This document shows, piece after piece, positions 41,513 through 50,878 of a DNA stretch of 50,878 nt; the stretch's first letter is position 1; each line of letters begins with the position of its first letter. This DNA is from Deltaproteobacteria bacterium (GTDB lineage: Bacteria; Myxococcota_A; Polyangia; Polyangiales; Sandaracinaceae). The notes beneath the pieces were generated by a model that ran no database searches, was not told the DNA's origin, and saw only the letters and a list, made by a program, of their open reading frames with translations. The translations under genes were made by a program, and so were the position numbers. The DNA is taken from positions 1 through 50,878 of the forward strand of contig JAFLCL010000034.1 of NCBI GenBank assembly GCA_017303575.1, read 5' to 3'.

Positions 41513-42387
41513 GACGAGGCTCCTTCTTCTTCGAGCAGACCGCTCTCGGCGGCCTCGAGCTCGAGGGCGATCACGCGCTGCTTCACGCGCTCGATGCGGT
41601 AGCGGCTCCAGATGAGGAGCGCGACCAGCGCGGTGAACAGCACGAAGCCGATCACGAGCGCGGGCACCATGTCGGGGTGGATGCCGCCGCCCGCGCGGGT
41701 GATCACCGTCGGATGCTGGCCGCGCCAGCGCTGCACCGAGTAGTGGATGACCGGCAGGAGCAGGAGGCCCAAGAAGCCGAGCGCGGAGGCGAAGCGCTTC
41801 TCCGCTTCACCCGCCTGACCGAGGCCGCGCAGCACGTTGAACGCGACGTAGATCATGCCCGCGAGCAGCGTCGTCGTGAGGCGCGGATCCCACGTCCAGT
41901 AGGTGCCCCACGCCTTGCGCGCCCACAGCGGCCCGGTGATGAGGACGATCATCACGAAGATGAGCCCCACCTCGGCGCCCGAGACCGCGAGCGCGTCCCA
42001 GCGCTCGTCGCGACGCCACAGGTACACGGCGCTGCCCACCGCCGAGGTGACGAACGCCACGTACATCGCGTACGCGCTCGGCACGTGGAAGTAGAAGATC
42101 TTCTGCACGATCCCCATCTGCAGCTCGACCGGCGCCATCACGAAGATCGTGTAGAGCGAGGCCACCGAGAGCACGATCGTGATCGCGCCGAGGATCGTGT
42201 GCGGCACGGGCACGGGCCCCACACGGAGCGGCGGATCGTTCTTGCGGGTGAGGAGGAACGCGCCGAGGCCGAAGAAGCCGACCGGTACGACGAAGCGGCC
42301 GGCGTGCCCAGCCATCGACACCATGCCGATCGCGAAGATCGCGCCGAGCGCGATCCACAAGAGGGCCGAGGCGAGGCGCACCGACAT
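41509..42387 (-). CDS. ccmC: Haem exporter/cytochrome c assembly protein CcmC
   Basis: A 292-residue membrane protein with about eight helices. It carries the tryptophan-rich haem-handling motif of CcmC/CcsA proteins (WGTYWTWDPR near residue 160), flanked by periplasmic histidines (FYFHVPSAYAMY and the IHYSVQRWRGQHP stretch). It moves or presents haem to the cytochrome c assembly machinery. It is first in an overlapping chain: CcmC, CcmD-family, small peptide, acyl-CoA dehydrogenase. No ccmAB or ccmEFH gene is seen in this window. Confidence 0.9.
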   Translation of the reverse strand: MSVRLASALLWIALGAIFAIGMVSMAGHAGRFVVPVGFFGLGAFLLTRKNDPPLRVGPVPVPHTILGAITIVLSVASLYTIFVMAPVELQMGIVQKIFYFHVPSAYAMYVAFVTSAVGSAVYLWRRDERWDALAVSGAEVGLIFVMIVLITGPLWARKAWGTYWTWDPRLTTTLLAGMIYVAFNVLRGLGQAGEAEKRFASALGFLGLLLLPVIHYSVQRWRGQHPTVITRAGGGIHPDMVPALVIGFVLFTALVALLIWSRYRIERVKQRVIALELEAAESGLLEEEGASS

Positions 42388-42427
42388 CGGCGGCGAAGCT
42401 ATCCCAGCCCCCCCGCAGCGTCGAGAC

Positions 42428-43189
42428 TCACGCTCGCTCGAAGGCGCTCCACGCGCCGTCGATGCGGCGCTCGTGGGGGAGGTAGTCCAGCTTGTAGCGC
42501 ATGTGCTCGTTCTCCCCGATGGCGAGGCCGAGGTAGAGCCACCGGACCTTGCTGCGCTTGGCGAGCTCGAGCTGCGCGAGGATCGAGAAGGTGCCGAGCG
42601 ACAGCGATCGGTGAGGCTCGGCGAGCTCGGGCTCGTAGTACGTGTAGACCGCGCTCCACGCGTCTGCCCCGCGATCGGTGATCGCCACGCCCACGAGCCG
42701 ATCGCCTAGGAAGTAACGGATCTCGAAGGCCTCGACGGCGCGCTCGACGAGGAACGCGTGGTACTCGTCGGGGCCGAATTCGCGCGTGGAGCCGTCGGGG
42801 CCCGGACGCTTGAGCCCACGCAGGCTCTGGTGACGATCGAAGAGCGCGACGCGCTCGTCGTCCACCACCAGCGGACCGAGGCTCATCGAGAGCGCGCGTT
42901 GGCCCTTGCTCCACGCGCGGCGTTGTCCGCGGGTCGCGACGAAGCGGCTCGTGTCGATGCGCAGCGGCTCGCATGCGCGACAGCTCGGGCACGCCTGCGC
43001 GTAGAACAGAGGGCCCGCGCGACGATCCCCTGCCTCGAGGCGCTGATCGAGCTCGTGCGGTCGGAGGCGCCGCGTGGGCAGGCGCATGGGACGTCGCGCG
43101 GTGCGTCCCTCGAGGTAGGGGCACGGCTCCTCCTGATCGATCACGAGGATCTCGGGAGGCATCACGGGGAGCATGCGCGGCTCGACCAT
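42428..43189 (-). CDS. bpt: Leucyl/arginyl-tRNA--protein transferase (Bpt/Ate family)
   Basis: A 253-residue enzyme that transfers Leu or Arg from tRNA to acidic N-termini, marking proteins for the N-end rule degradation route. The N-domain has CPSCRACEPLRI with Cys pairs (YAQACPSCRAC), the C-domain has EFGPDEYHAFL, VGVAITDRGADAWSAVYTYY and WLYLGLAIGENEHMRYK, which are typical of bacterial Bpt. It is full length. It diverges from the hydroxylase gene, with 50 bases between them. Confidence 0.92.
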   Translation of the reverse strand: MVEPRMLPVMPPEILVIDQEEPCPYLEGRTARRPMRLPTRRLRPHELDQRLEAGDRRAGPLFYAQACPSCRACEPLRIDTSRFVATRGQRRAWSKGQRALSMSLGPLVVDDERVALFDRHQSLRGLKRPGPDGSTREFGPDEYHAFLVERAVEAFEIRYFLGDRLVGVAITDRGADAWSAVYTYYEPELAEPHRSLSLGTFSILAQLELAKRSKVRWLYLGLAIGENEHMRYKLDYLPHERRIDGAWSAFERA

Positions 43190-43239
43190 GGAGCACGCAG
43201 CCTAGCCTGATCGGGCGAGGGTGGGGTTACCCTCGGCGT

Positions 43240-44112
43240 GTGACGGACTTCGAGCAGGTCCCCGATCCGACGCTCTACGCAGCACCGCTCTTCTTGGCGC
43301 TCCTGCTCCTCGAGGTGTGGCTGCTCGCGAGGCTGCGTCGCACCGGAAGCGACGTGCTCGGCTACGTCGATCACAGAGACACGCTCGCGAGCCTCGCGAT
43401 GGGCATCGGCTCGCTGCTCTTCGTCACGCTGATCAACTGGGGCGTGTTCGAGCTCGCGTCGCTGCTCTACCCGCATCGCCTGTTCGCGCTGCCCGAGACG
43501 AGCCCGCTCACCTGGGCGATCGCGATCGTCGGGTGGGACTTCGGCTACTACTGGCACCACCGCGTCGAGCACGAGGTGCGCCTCTTCTGGGCGTGCCACG
43601 TCAACCACCACTCGAGCCAGAAGTACAACCTCTCCACGGCGCTTCGTCAGCCGTGGACGCCCTTTCTCTCGTTCGTGATGTATCCGCCGCTCGCGCTGCT
43701 CGGCGTGCCGCCGTGGATGATCCTCGTCTCCGGCGGGCTCAACCTCGTCTACCAGTTCTGGGTGCACACCGAGGCGATCGGCCGCATGCCGCGCTGGTTC
43801 GAGTGGACGTTCAACACGCCCTCGCACCACCGCGTGCACCACGGCTCGAACGCGCCCTACCTCGACAAGAACTACGGCGGGATCTTCATCGTGTGGGATC
43901 GCCTCTTCGGCAGCTTCGCGCTCGAGGAGGAGCGCGTCGTGTACGGCCTCACGAAGAACATCACCTCGTACAACCCGCTGGTGATCGCGACGCACGAGTA
44001 CGTCGCGATCGCGAAGGACGTCGCCCGATCGAAGAGCGCACGCGAGGTGCTCGGCTACACGCTCGGGCGTCCCGGATGGACGCCGAAGCGCGCGCCCGAG
44101 GAACCGGTGTAG
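43240..44112 (+). CDS. Sterol desaturase/fatty acid hydroxylase family protein
   Basis: A 290-residue membrane di-iron enzyme. The histidine clusters appear in order: HHRVEH, HVNHHSS and HHRVHH (with an HTEA histidine between), which bind the two irons. About four hydrophobic helices surround them (LYAAPLFLALLLLEVWLLA and others). The family hydroxylates or desaturates sterols, fatty acids or alkylglycerols; this one is closest in layout to alkylglycerol monooxygenase-like proteins. GTG 43240 is chosen because homology begins with TDFEQVPDPTLYA. Confidence 0.9.
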   Translation: MTDFEQVPDPTLYAAPLFLALLLLEVWLLARLRRTGSDVLGYVDHRDTLASLAMGIGSLLFVTLINWGVFELASLLYPHRLFALPETSPLTWAIAIVGWDFGYYWHHRVEHEVRLFWACHVNHHSSQKYNLSTALRQPWTPFLSFVMYPPLALLGVPPWMILVSGGLNLVYQFWVHTEAIGRMPRWFEWTFNTPSHHRVHHGSNAPYLDKNYGGIFIVWDRLFGSFALEEERVVYGLTKNITSYNPLVIATHEYVAIAKDVARSKSAREVLGYTLGRPGWTPKRAPEEPV

Positions 44113-44155
44113 CGGCGAGGGAGGTTGTCGCGATACGTCCGTACCAAGGCCCCGC

Positions 44156-45349
44156 ATGACGACTTGGCGCAACGATCCCGACCTGGCCGGCAAGCTCCAT
44201 CCCCAGAGCCCCGACGACGTGCAGGTGCTCGTGCACGACGGCGAGCCGCGCCGCACGCAGCGCAACCCCGAGGGCTGCTGGGTGAAGATCACCGGCACCG
44301 CGGGCGTGCTGCGCTCGCCGATCATGCCGAAGGGCCCACCCGGGCCTGCGATCGCGAGCCAGCTCACGTGGCTCGAGCGCACGATCTACCAAGGGCAGCT
44401 GCTCAACGCGCCGCACCAGCTGAGCACCGTCTCGCAGGGCGCGACAGTTCGCTTCGTGCACGCGCCGGGCATCCCGAACCCGCTGATGATCACGTCCGCG
44501 TACGAGGCCGAACGACCGCGCTGGGCCTTCACGCCGTGCGATCGCTGCGGCGCCGATCAAGCGCTCGACGCGCCGTCGGTGATGGCCAAGACGCGCTTCC
44601 CCGATGCGCCCGCAGGCGCGGTGCCGGTCGCGTTCAGCGCGTTCTGTCCGTGCGGCGGCACGATGATGCTGGCGCAGGTCGAGGGCGCGCCGATGGCGTC
44701 GATGCCGCCGTCGTCTCCGTCGATGCGCCCGCAAGGCGCGTTCGGCGCGACGGGGCCGACCGGTGGATCGTTCGCACCTCCCGCGAACGCGCCGGTCCAG
44801 CCCGCGGGCCCTTCGAACGACAACACGGGCCGCGTGCTGCTCTTCTCCGCGCTCGGCTGCCTCGGCCTCGTGTCGATGTGCTGCCTCAGCGGCGTCGGCG
44901 GCTTCTTCTACACGCGCTCGGGCTACGCCGACGTGGGCCGCGCCCACGCCGAGACGTTCCTCGGCCACGCGCAGCGCCGCGACTGGGCCGCTGCGCTCGC
45001 GGCCGCCGAGTACCAGGGCTCGTACTCCTACTCCACCGAGACACCCTCGAGCTTCGGCGCGTGCCTCACGGACACGCCGCTCTTCGAGATGACGTCCTAC
45101 GAGTGCCCGAGCGCGAGCGGCGAGTGGCCGCTCGACAACGGCGCCGAGGTCACGTGCAACGTGACGACCCCGCGCGGCACGACGGAGATCACGATCACCG
45201 TCAACAGCACCGACGGAGCGCCGTACCTCGGCTACGTGTGGTTCTCGCCCGACGCGACGCTCGGCCCCGCATGGCGCGGAGACGACTGCGCGCGCTGGTC
45301 GGGCCGCGAGTACTACATGGACCCGCCGTCGGGCCGCGTGAGGCCGTAA
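44156..45349 (+). CDS. Membrane-anchored protein with N-terminal zinc-ribbon-like region
   Basis: A 397-residue protein of unknown function. Residues 1-170 contain a soluble domain beginning TTWRNDPDLAGKLHPQSPDD, with cysteine pairs CDRCGADQ and CPCGGT that look like a zinc ribbon. A Pro/Gly/Ser-rich linker follows, then one membrane helix (GRVLLFSALGCLGLVSMCCL) and a C-terminal domain of about 130 residues (AHAETFLGHAQRRDWAAALA, then VTCNVTTPRGTTEITITVN) that could be NTF2-like. The layout suggests a sensor or envelope protein. Family not recognised; the function is open. Confidence 0.75.
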   Translation: MTTWRNDPDLAGKLHPQSPDDVQVLVHDGEPRRTQRNPEGCWVKITGTAGVLRSPIMPKGPPGPAIASQLTWLERTIYQGQLLNAPHQLSTVSQGATVRFVHAPGIPNPLMITSAYEAERPRWAFTPCDRCGADQALDAPSVMAKTRFPDAPAGAVPVAFSAFCPCGGTMMLAQVEGAPMASMPPSSPSMRPQGAFGATGPTGGSFAPPANAPVQPAGPSNDNTGRVLLFSALGCLGLVSMCCLSGVGGFFYTRSGYADVGRAHAETFLGHAQRRDWAAALAAAEYQGSYSYSTETPSSFGACLTDTPLFEMTSYECPSASGEWPLDNGAEVTCNVTTPRGTTEITITVNSTDGAPYLGYVWFSPDATLGPAWRGDDCARWSGREYYMDPPSGRVRP

Positions 45350-45352
45350 CGG

Positions 45353-45724
45353 TCAGTTCTCTTTGGCGACAGCGGCCTCGACCTCGGACTTCACCTTGTC
45401 CATGTCGAGCTTGCGCGCCTCGTCCACGAGCTGCGCGAACGCCTTCTTGGGGAGGGCGCCTTCGTCGCGGAACACGAGGATTCCGTCGCGGAAGACCATC
45501 AGCGTCGGCACGGCGCGGATCTCGAGGGCCTGCGCGAGCTCGGGCTGCTCGTCGGTGCAGATCTTCCCGAACACCACATCGAGGTTGTCCTGCGAGACCT
45601 GCTCGAAGATCGGCGCGAACGTGCGGCACGGCATGCAGCGCGTGCCCCAGAAGTCGAGCACCACGATGCCCGGCTTGTCGATCGTGCCCTGGAAGTTGTC
45701 GACCGTGATCGTCTGGGTGGCCAT
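45353..45724 (-). CDS. Thioredoxin-like protein
   Basis: A 123-residue cytoplasmic protein of thioredoxin size and fold. The active site is WGTRCMPC (Cys30/Cys33), a variant of the canonical WCGPC with Met-Pro between the cysteines. The cis-Pro motif is AVPTLMVFRDG, and the following helix has KKAFAQLVDEAR. It reduces disulfides in cytosolic proteins; its partner reductase is not nearby. It converges with the preceding gene with a 3-base gap. Confidence 0.9.
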   Translation of the reverse strand: MATQTITVDNFQGTIDKPGIVVLDFWGTRCMPCRTFAPIFEQVSQDNLDVVFGKICTDEQPELAQALEIRAVPTLMVFRDGILVFRDEGALPKKAFAQLVDEARKLDMDKVKSEVEAAVAKEN

Positions 45725-45828
45725 GAGGGCTCGATATGAGGCTTCTCCGCCACACGCACAAGTCGGACGCCTCGCCGTCCCGAGAGGTCGCCCGGGGACT
45801 ACGGCACAGGCCGTGCTGACGTGGCCGC

Positions 45829-46863
45829 ATGCGCGTGTCCGTGTGTCAGTGGGTGCCGGCGTCTCTCGCCTTTCTCGGTGTCGTCTTCGGGCTGGCTGGC
45901 TGTAGCTGCGGCGACACCCACGTGCGCGACGACGCAGGCGCTGCGGTCGCCGACTCCGATCTGCGCGTCGATGCGGGCGGCCCCAGCGACTACCTCTGCG
46001 AGTGCTGCGTCGGTGTCTCGCGGCTCGTCGCGAACGCGAGCGAGTGCCCCGCTGCGTGCGCCGGGCTGTGTGAGGGCGCCGACGCTGGGCCTCCGGGCGT
46101 CGATGCGCCGAGCGCGACGTGCGGCGAGCGGGCCGTCGAGGTCGTGTGCTTCGATCACGTGCGCGCGGGTGAGGCCACCAGCCTCGAGGTCACGCTCCAG
46201 CCGCGCCCCGACGACTGCTACTGCGGGCAGGCGCTGCGCTGCGAGCAGGTGCGCATCGTCGGTGCCGATCCCGTCATCGCGCTCGAGAGCGAGCTCTGTC
46301 CCGAGACGCCGACCTGTCGCGCCTGCGAAGCCCCACCCGTGAGCACCTGCGCGCTCGAGGCGATGCCCGCGGGTCGCACGCGGGTGCGGATCAACGACGA
46401 GGACGCGATGGACCTCGTGATCACGCCGCCCGACGTGATGCCCGAGCGCGCGGCCGTCTGCGTGCGCACTGCGCAGATCGACTCCTGCGGCGCGCTCTGG
46501 GATCCGAGCGTCTTCACGTCCGATCGCGCGTGTCATCCGAGCGCCGTGCGCACGGGCACGCGCGTCACGATCGACGTCGAGGAGGCGTGCGGAGGCTGCG
46601 CGCAGATCGGGCCGTGTGAGGTGATGGTGCTCGACGACACGATCCGCGTGCGCCCGACGAGCCTCCCGAATTCGTGCGAGATCGCGTGTGATCCGGCGTG
46701 CCGCCACGACGTGCACACGTGCGTGACGCCGCCCCTCGAGGACGGCCTCTACACTGTCGTCGTCGAGGGCCTCGTGGTCACGGACGACGGCCCGCCGAGC
46801 ACGATCGAAGTGTCGTCGGACGGTGGCCTCTCGACCGAGGTCTGCCGGGGCTCACGCACCTGA
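45829..46863 (+). CDS. Cysteine-rich lipoprotein
   Basis: A 344-residue exported lipoprotein. The signal ends in FGLAGCSCG (lipobox LAGC, Cys25). The mature protein has about 26 cysteines, including CECCVG, CPAACAGLCEG, CYCGQALRCEQV, EACGGCAQIGPC and CEIACDPACRH, indicating a heavily disulfide-bonded surface protein, a type common in myxobacteria. No enzymatic motif. It may depend on the disulfide-forming enzymes of this window, though this is only inferred. The ATG at 45829 begins the signal peptide. Confidence 0.8.
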   Translation: MRVSVCQWVPASLAFLGVVFGLAGCSCGDTHVRDDAGAAVADSDLRVDAGGPSDYLCECCVGVSRLVANASECPAACAGLCEGADAGPPGVDAPSATCGERAVEVVCFDHVRAGEATSLEVTLQPRPDDCYCGQALRCEQVRIVGADPVIALESELCPETPTCRACEAPPVSTCALEAMPAGRTRVRINDEDAMDLVITPPDVMPERAAVCVRTAQIDSCGALWDPSVFTSDRACHPSAVRTGTRVTIDVEEACGGCAQIGPCEVMVLDDTIRVRPTSLPNSCEIACDPACRHDVHTCVTPPLEDGLYTVVVEGLVVTDDGPPSTIEVSSDGGLSTEVCRGSRT

Positions 46864-47071
46864 CGTGACGTCGTCGGAAGTCCGTTGGTGAGCACGGGTC
46901 GGTGTGCTCGGGTGCCGTCACGACGACGGACGGCGCAACGCGCGACGCGCGGGGTCGGGACACGATCCGACCTCGCCTGTGAAGCGCGCCACACGCGCGC
47001 CCGAGGGCACGGCGCATAACGAATCTCGTGAGCACGGCGACGACGACCCCGCCGAGCGAAGGAGATGAACG

Positions 47072-47605
47072 ATGAGCCCCTCGAACGCCCACCGCACCGC
47101 GAGCTTCGTGACCTTCGCCGCGCTCGTCGCCCTGACCGGATGCGGCGCGCAGGGCTCGCAGCCCACCGACTTCGCCCCCGTGTTGGAGCAAGCGCCGGCC
47201 TCGCCCGGCCTCGTCCAGCGCGTCCTGGCCCGCGGCTCCGTCGACTCCGTGCCCGAGCTCGGTTCGCCCGCGCAGGTGGCGCTCGGGGGCGAGCGAGCAT
47301 CCGTCGATGCGTCGGCGCAGCTCCTCGCGAGCTCCGAGCTGCGCGGCGACTTCGGATCGTTTGCGCCGGCGCCCGCGATGGCCGCGAGTCACTCGATCGT
47401 GATCGGCACCGACAGCTGCCAGTCCGACGACGACTGCGTGCCGGATGGCTGCCACGCCACCCAGTGCGTCGCGGCATCGGAGGTGGCTCCCACCGAGCTC
47501 GCGTGCACCACGAACTTCGTCTACGGCACCACGGACGGCGGCGGCTGCCTCTGCCACGTCGGCCACTGCGCCGCGCTCGTCACCAACCCTCCGCAGGGAA
47601 TCTGA
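47072..47605 (+). CDS. Small lipoprotein
   Basis: A 177-residue exported lipoprotein: signal ASFVTFAALVALTGCGAQ with lipobox LTGC (Cys24). The C-terminal 70 residues hold eight cysteines (DSCQSDDDCVPDGCHATQC, GGGCLCHVGHC), giving a compact disulfide domain. The ATG at 47072 has a good ribosome site (AAGGAG at 47059-47064, 7 bases before). No family recognised; it belongs to the set of Cys-rich envelope proteins near it. It converges with the YqiA-like gene. Confidence 0.75.
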   Translation: MSPSNAHRTASFVTFAALVALTGCGAQGSQPTDFAPVLEQAPASPGLVQRVLARGSVDSVPELGSPAQVALGGERASVDASAQLLASSELRGDFGSFAPAPAMAASHSIVIGTDSCQSDDDCVPDGCHATQCVAASEVAPTELACTTNFVYGTTDGGGCLCHVGHCAALVTNPPQGI

Positions 47606-47729
47606 CTCGCAACGCCCGAGGGACGCGAGTTCCGCAGGCCGAAGGCCGAGGATGTCTGAGCATCGCCACCTCTGCGGCCCGATTCGAAGCGCTCGAGATG
47701 GGATCAATCCTCAGACGACCTCTGGGCCG

Positions 47730-48248
47730 TCACGCTCCCGAGGCGCGGGCGTGGAGGTCCCGCACGAGCTCGGCGAGGCGACCCGAGTCGACGAGCGTCG
47801 CGAGGCGGTGCTCGTCGTCGACCTCCTCGAGCACCACGAGCCCGCGCGTCCCTGTCTGCGCGAGGGCGCGGCTGTCTTCGATCGGAACGATCGTGTCGCC
47901 CACACCGTGCACCAGTGTCACGTGCACGCCCTCGGGCAGCGGATCGATCACGCCCAGCTTCTGCGCGGCCTGCGCGAGCAAGAGCGTCGGTCCACGCCAC
48001 AGGCCGCGCGCGAGCAGGGCCACGGCGATCGCGCCGCCGAACGAGCTGCCGATCACCACGTCGGGACCGTGGCCTCGCTCGACCGCCGTGCGGATCGCGA
48101 GCGCTTGTGTGCGGATCGCGCCCTCGAGATCGCGGGTGTCCATCGACGGCGTGGTCGCGTCGAAGTGCTTCGCGAGGAACAGCGCCTTCGAGCCCTGCGG
48201 GTTGGACTCGAGGCCGTGGATGAAGTGGACGCGGAGGGGCTCGGTCAT
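47730..48248 (-). CDS. YqiA-like alpha/beta-hydrolase esterase
   Basis: A 172-residue small alpha/beta hydrolase of the YqiA/UPF0227 type. The start FIHGLESNPQGSKALFL has the oxyanion-loop segment of this family, and VVIGSSFGGAIAVALLARG holds the nucleophile Ser in GSSFGG. Near the C-terminus HVTLVHGVGDTIVPIEDS carries the Asp, and EEVDDEHRLATL may hold the catalytic His. The substrate is unknown. Last gene of an overlapping minus-strand operon (ATGA overlap with the transglutaminase gene). Confidence 0.85.
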   Translation of the reverse strand: MTEPLRVHFIHGLESNPQGSKALFLAKHFDATTPSMDTRDLEGAIRTQALAIRTAVERGHGPDVVIGSSFGGAIAVALLARGLWRGPTLLLAQAAQKLGVIDPLPEGVHVTLVHGVGDTIVPIEDSRALAQTGTRGLVVLEEVDDEHRLATLVDSGRLAELVRDLHARASGA

Positions 48249-48907
48249 GACTCGTGAAAGGCTTCGTCGGTGCGGGAGGGCAGCGTGGGCACGCCGTTCT
48301 TCGCATAGGTCTCCGCGAACGCTCGGAGCATCTCCTCGTACGGCAGATCGAGGAACGCGCCGCGATCGTGCACGTACTCCATCAGACGCTGTCCATCGCC
48401 GGTGAACGGCTGCATCAGCGCGTCGCCGGTGCCGTCGAATTCCAGCGGCGGCACGCCGAACTTCGCGCAGAGCTCGGCGTTGAACGCGGGGCTCGCCTTG
48501 CGCGGCACGCCGTCGATCCAGAGCTCGACCCAGCCGTGGAACACGAAGAGATCGGTGCCCATCGTCTCGCGCAGCTTCTCGCTCGAGAGGTGGTTCTTCA
48601 CGTCCGAGAAGCCCACGCGCGCCGGGACGCCGGCCGCACGCGCGAGCGCGCAGAGCAGCACGGCCTTGGGCACGCAGAACGAGCGCTTCCTCGAGAGGAT
48701 GCGGCTCGCCTTGTAGTCGGCGGGATCGATCGTGACGACGTAGGGGTCGTAGCGGAGCCGATCGCGCACGGCGCGGAAGAGGCGCGCGCACTTGTCGGCG
48801 TCGGTGGTGGCGTCGCCCACGATCTCTTGCGCGTACGCGATCACGTCGGGGTGATCGGAGTCGACGTACACCCCCGGGGCGAGGTAGCTCGGGTCGCTCG
48901 ACGTCAT
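48245..48907 (-). CDS. Transglutaminase-like domain protein
   Basis: A 220-residue protein with the transglutaminase-like (papain-fold) core: catalytic Cys78 in SFCVPKAVLLCALARAAGVP and His124 in FHGWVELW. The third catalytic residue is not obvious (KASPAFN follows where Asp is common), so activity needs checking. Such domains act as proteases or isopeptide enzymes. It overlaps the M14-like gene upstream and the YqiA-like gene downstream, each by four bases (ATGA), so the three are one operon and probably work in one process. Confidence 0.85.
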   Translation of the reverse strand: MTSSDPSYLAPGVYVDSDHPDVIAYAQEIVGDATTDADKCARLFRAVRDRLRYDPYVVTIDPADYKASRILSRKRSFCVPKAVLLCALARAAGVPARVGFSDVKNHLSSEKLRETMGTDLFVFHGWVELWIDGVPRKASPAFNAELCAKFGVPPLEFDGTGDALMQPFTGDGQRLMEYVHDRGAFLDLPYEEMLRAFAETYAKNGVPTLPSRTDEAFHES

Positions 48908-49797
48908 GCGGGCCTCGCCAGCTCGTGGGCCACCGCGAGCACGAGATCCACGTGAGGCCGCACGCGCGCGTCGCGATCCGGGGATCGCCAGCCGCTCTCG
49001 AGCGTGAGCTCGGGGATGCCGCGCCGTGCGGCGTACTCGCCCGTCGGCATCATCTTCAGTGTGGCCGACCAGAGGCGCATCACCGCGCGTGCGGCTGCGC
49101 TCGAGGGCGAGAGGCCGGCGGGCCTCAGCGTCGCGCCGAAGTAGTCCTTCACGGCGAGCGTGGTGCCGCCCTTCACGAGCGCAGCGAGCAGGCGATCGGC
49201 GAGGTCGCGCGTCACGTGCTGGTTCGCGAACATGAACGTCGCGTCCTGCGGTCCTTCGTGCAGCGAGACCACGAAGTCGGGCTTCATCGACTCGAACGCG
49301 TCGCGCACCGCGCGCGCCTCGATCGTGTTGAAGAGCACAAAGTCGCGGTTCACGTCGTAGCCCTCGGCGTTGAAGCGCGAGAGCTCCGCCGCGCCCACGG
49401 GGTTCACGGGCGTGAGGATCTCGACCGCGACGTCACCGAGCGCCTCGCTCGCCTCGAGCAGGCGTCGCGCGATCTCGGGCACGCACACGATCCCCGCGTG
49501 CTCGTTGCCGTGCACGCCCGAGAGCACGAGGAGACGCTTCTTGGCGCGCGCCCGGTTCTTTGTCGCGATCGAGAAGATCGTGTGGGCCTTGCCGCGGTAG
49601 CTCGGGTGCGCGACCTCGCGCACGTCGAAGCGATCGCCGAGCGCGCGCACCTCGGCCTCGAACCCCGCGGCGTCGTAGCCGAGCGAGATCACGCCGAGCT
49701 CTTCCTCACGCGCGGGATGATCGTGGACGCGCCGCACGAGGTGGTACTGCGCGAACTTCTCGAGCTCCTTCAGCGTCGGCATCGGGACGCGCATCAT
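48904..49797 (-). CDS. M14/aspartoacylase-like zinc hydrolase
   Basis: A 297-residue zinc-dependent hydrolase. The zinc ligands fit the HxxE...H pattern: His96 and Glu99 in SGVHGNEHAG, His180 in VSLHEGPQ, with Asn150-Arg151 (VNRDF) as substrate-binding residues. This places it in the carboxypeptidase A / succinylglutamate desuccinylase-aspartoacylase superfamily. Start choices are ATG 49797, 49794 or 49782; none has a clear ribosome site. It leads the operon with the transglutaminase and YqiA-like genes, and diverges from the Ser/Thr kinase 84 bases away. Confidence 0.85.
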   Translation of the reverse strand: MMRVPMPTLKELEKFAQYHLVRRVHDHPAREEELGVISLGYDAAGFEAEVRALGDRFDVREVAHPSYRGKAHTIFSIATKNRARAKKRLLVLSGVHGNEHAGIVCVPEIARRLLEASEALGDVAVEILTPVNPVGAAELSRFNAEGYDVNRDFVLFNTIEARAVRDAFESMKPDFVVSLHEGPQDATFMFANQHVTRDLADRLLAALVKGGTTLAVKDYFGATLRPAGLSPSSAAARAVMRLWSATLKMMPTGEYAARRGIPELTLESGWRSPDRDARVRPHVDLVLAVAHELARPA

Positions 49798-49881
49798 CGC
49801 GCGCGATCGCGGTGGGCGAAAGGCGCATGGATGAAGGGTTGTCCGTTCGCACGCGGGGGCCGATGATCGCCGCGCCCACGC

Positions 49882-50878
<997 letters not shown>

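Overview
The window reads as chromosomal DNA of a high-GC, gene-dense myxobacterium, most like the Sandaracinus/Polyangiales group. This is inferred from several signs: very GC-rich third codon positions, many GTG starts and 1-4 base stop/start overlaps, numerous cysteine-rich lipoproteins, a MYXO-CTERM-like tail, Hanks-type kinase and PP2C phosphatase genes, and a myxobacterial-type retron. No rRNA, tRNA, CRISPR array, transposase or phage gene was found. Both ends are cut: a partial gene enters at base 1 and a Ser/Thr kinase gene runs off at base 50878.

Layout. 1-6666: RNA 3'-phosphate cyclase coupled to a PP2C phosphatase, a LuxR-type regulator, and a coupled pair encoding a helical-repeat protein and a SWIM zinc-finger protein. 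6667-9821: an intergenic repeat, then a complete retron. It has an msr-msd RNA bounded by 27-base a1/a2 arms, a five-copy 13-base tandem repeat, a 658-residue reverse transcriptase with NAxxH, YADD and VTG motifs, and, 3 bases downstream, a two-helix cysteine-rich membrane protein that is a candidate partner or effector. 9851-20358: a MYXO-CTERM-like secreted protein, a GMC oxidoreductase with small subunit, a CruF-like membrane protein, a ferritin-like/CDGSH fusion divergent from a TetR-COQ4 operon with a palindromic operator, an ABC-2 permease, an outer-membrane-like protein and a short acyl-CoA dehydrogenase. 20374-27309: an unknown large protein, an SDR, a GT2 glycosyltransferase, an Lgt-family membrane protein and a DUF4336 protein.

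27354-31053: a MntA/HepT toxin-antitoxin pair with a third overlapping small gene, arginine decarboxylase and a lipoprotein. 31057-38524: a long minus-strand block with VKOR-thioredoxin fusion, OmpA-like protein, TlpA-like lipoprotein, membrane protein, histidine kinase, YajQ and a large lipoprotein, preceded by another lipoprotein. 38704-42387: a secreted kinase-like protein, then an overlapping cluster of CcmC, a CcmD-family protein, a 44-residue membrane peptide and an acyl-CoA dehydrogenase. 42428-50878: leucyl/arginyl-tRNA-protein transferase, sterol-desaturase-like hydroxylase, thioredoxin, cysteine-rich lipoproteins, an overlapping three-gene operon (M14-like peptidase, transglutaminase, YqiA-like esterase) and the truncated Ser/Thr kinase.

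Most genes are ordinary housekeeping or accessory genes. The two loci that look like defence or conflict systems are the retron (6841-9821) and the three-gene MntA/HepT operon (27354-28356). The intergenic DNA also carries repeat families, including hairpins whose conserved sequence begins exactly at the TGA stop codon of the gene before them.
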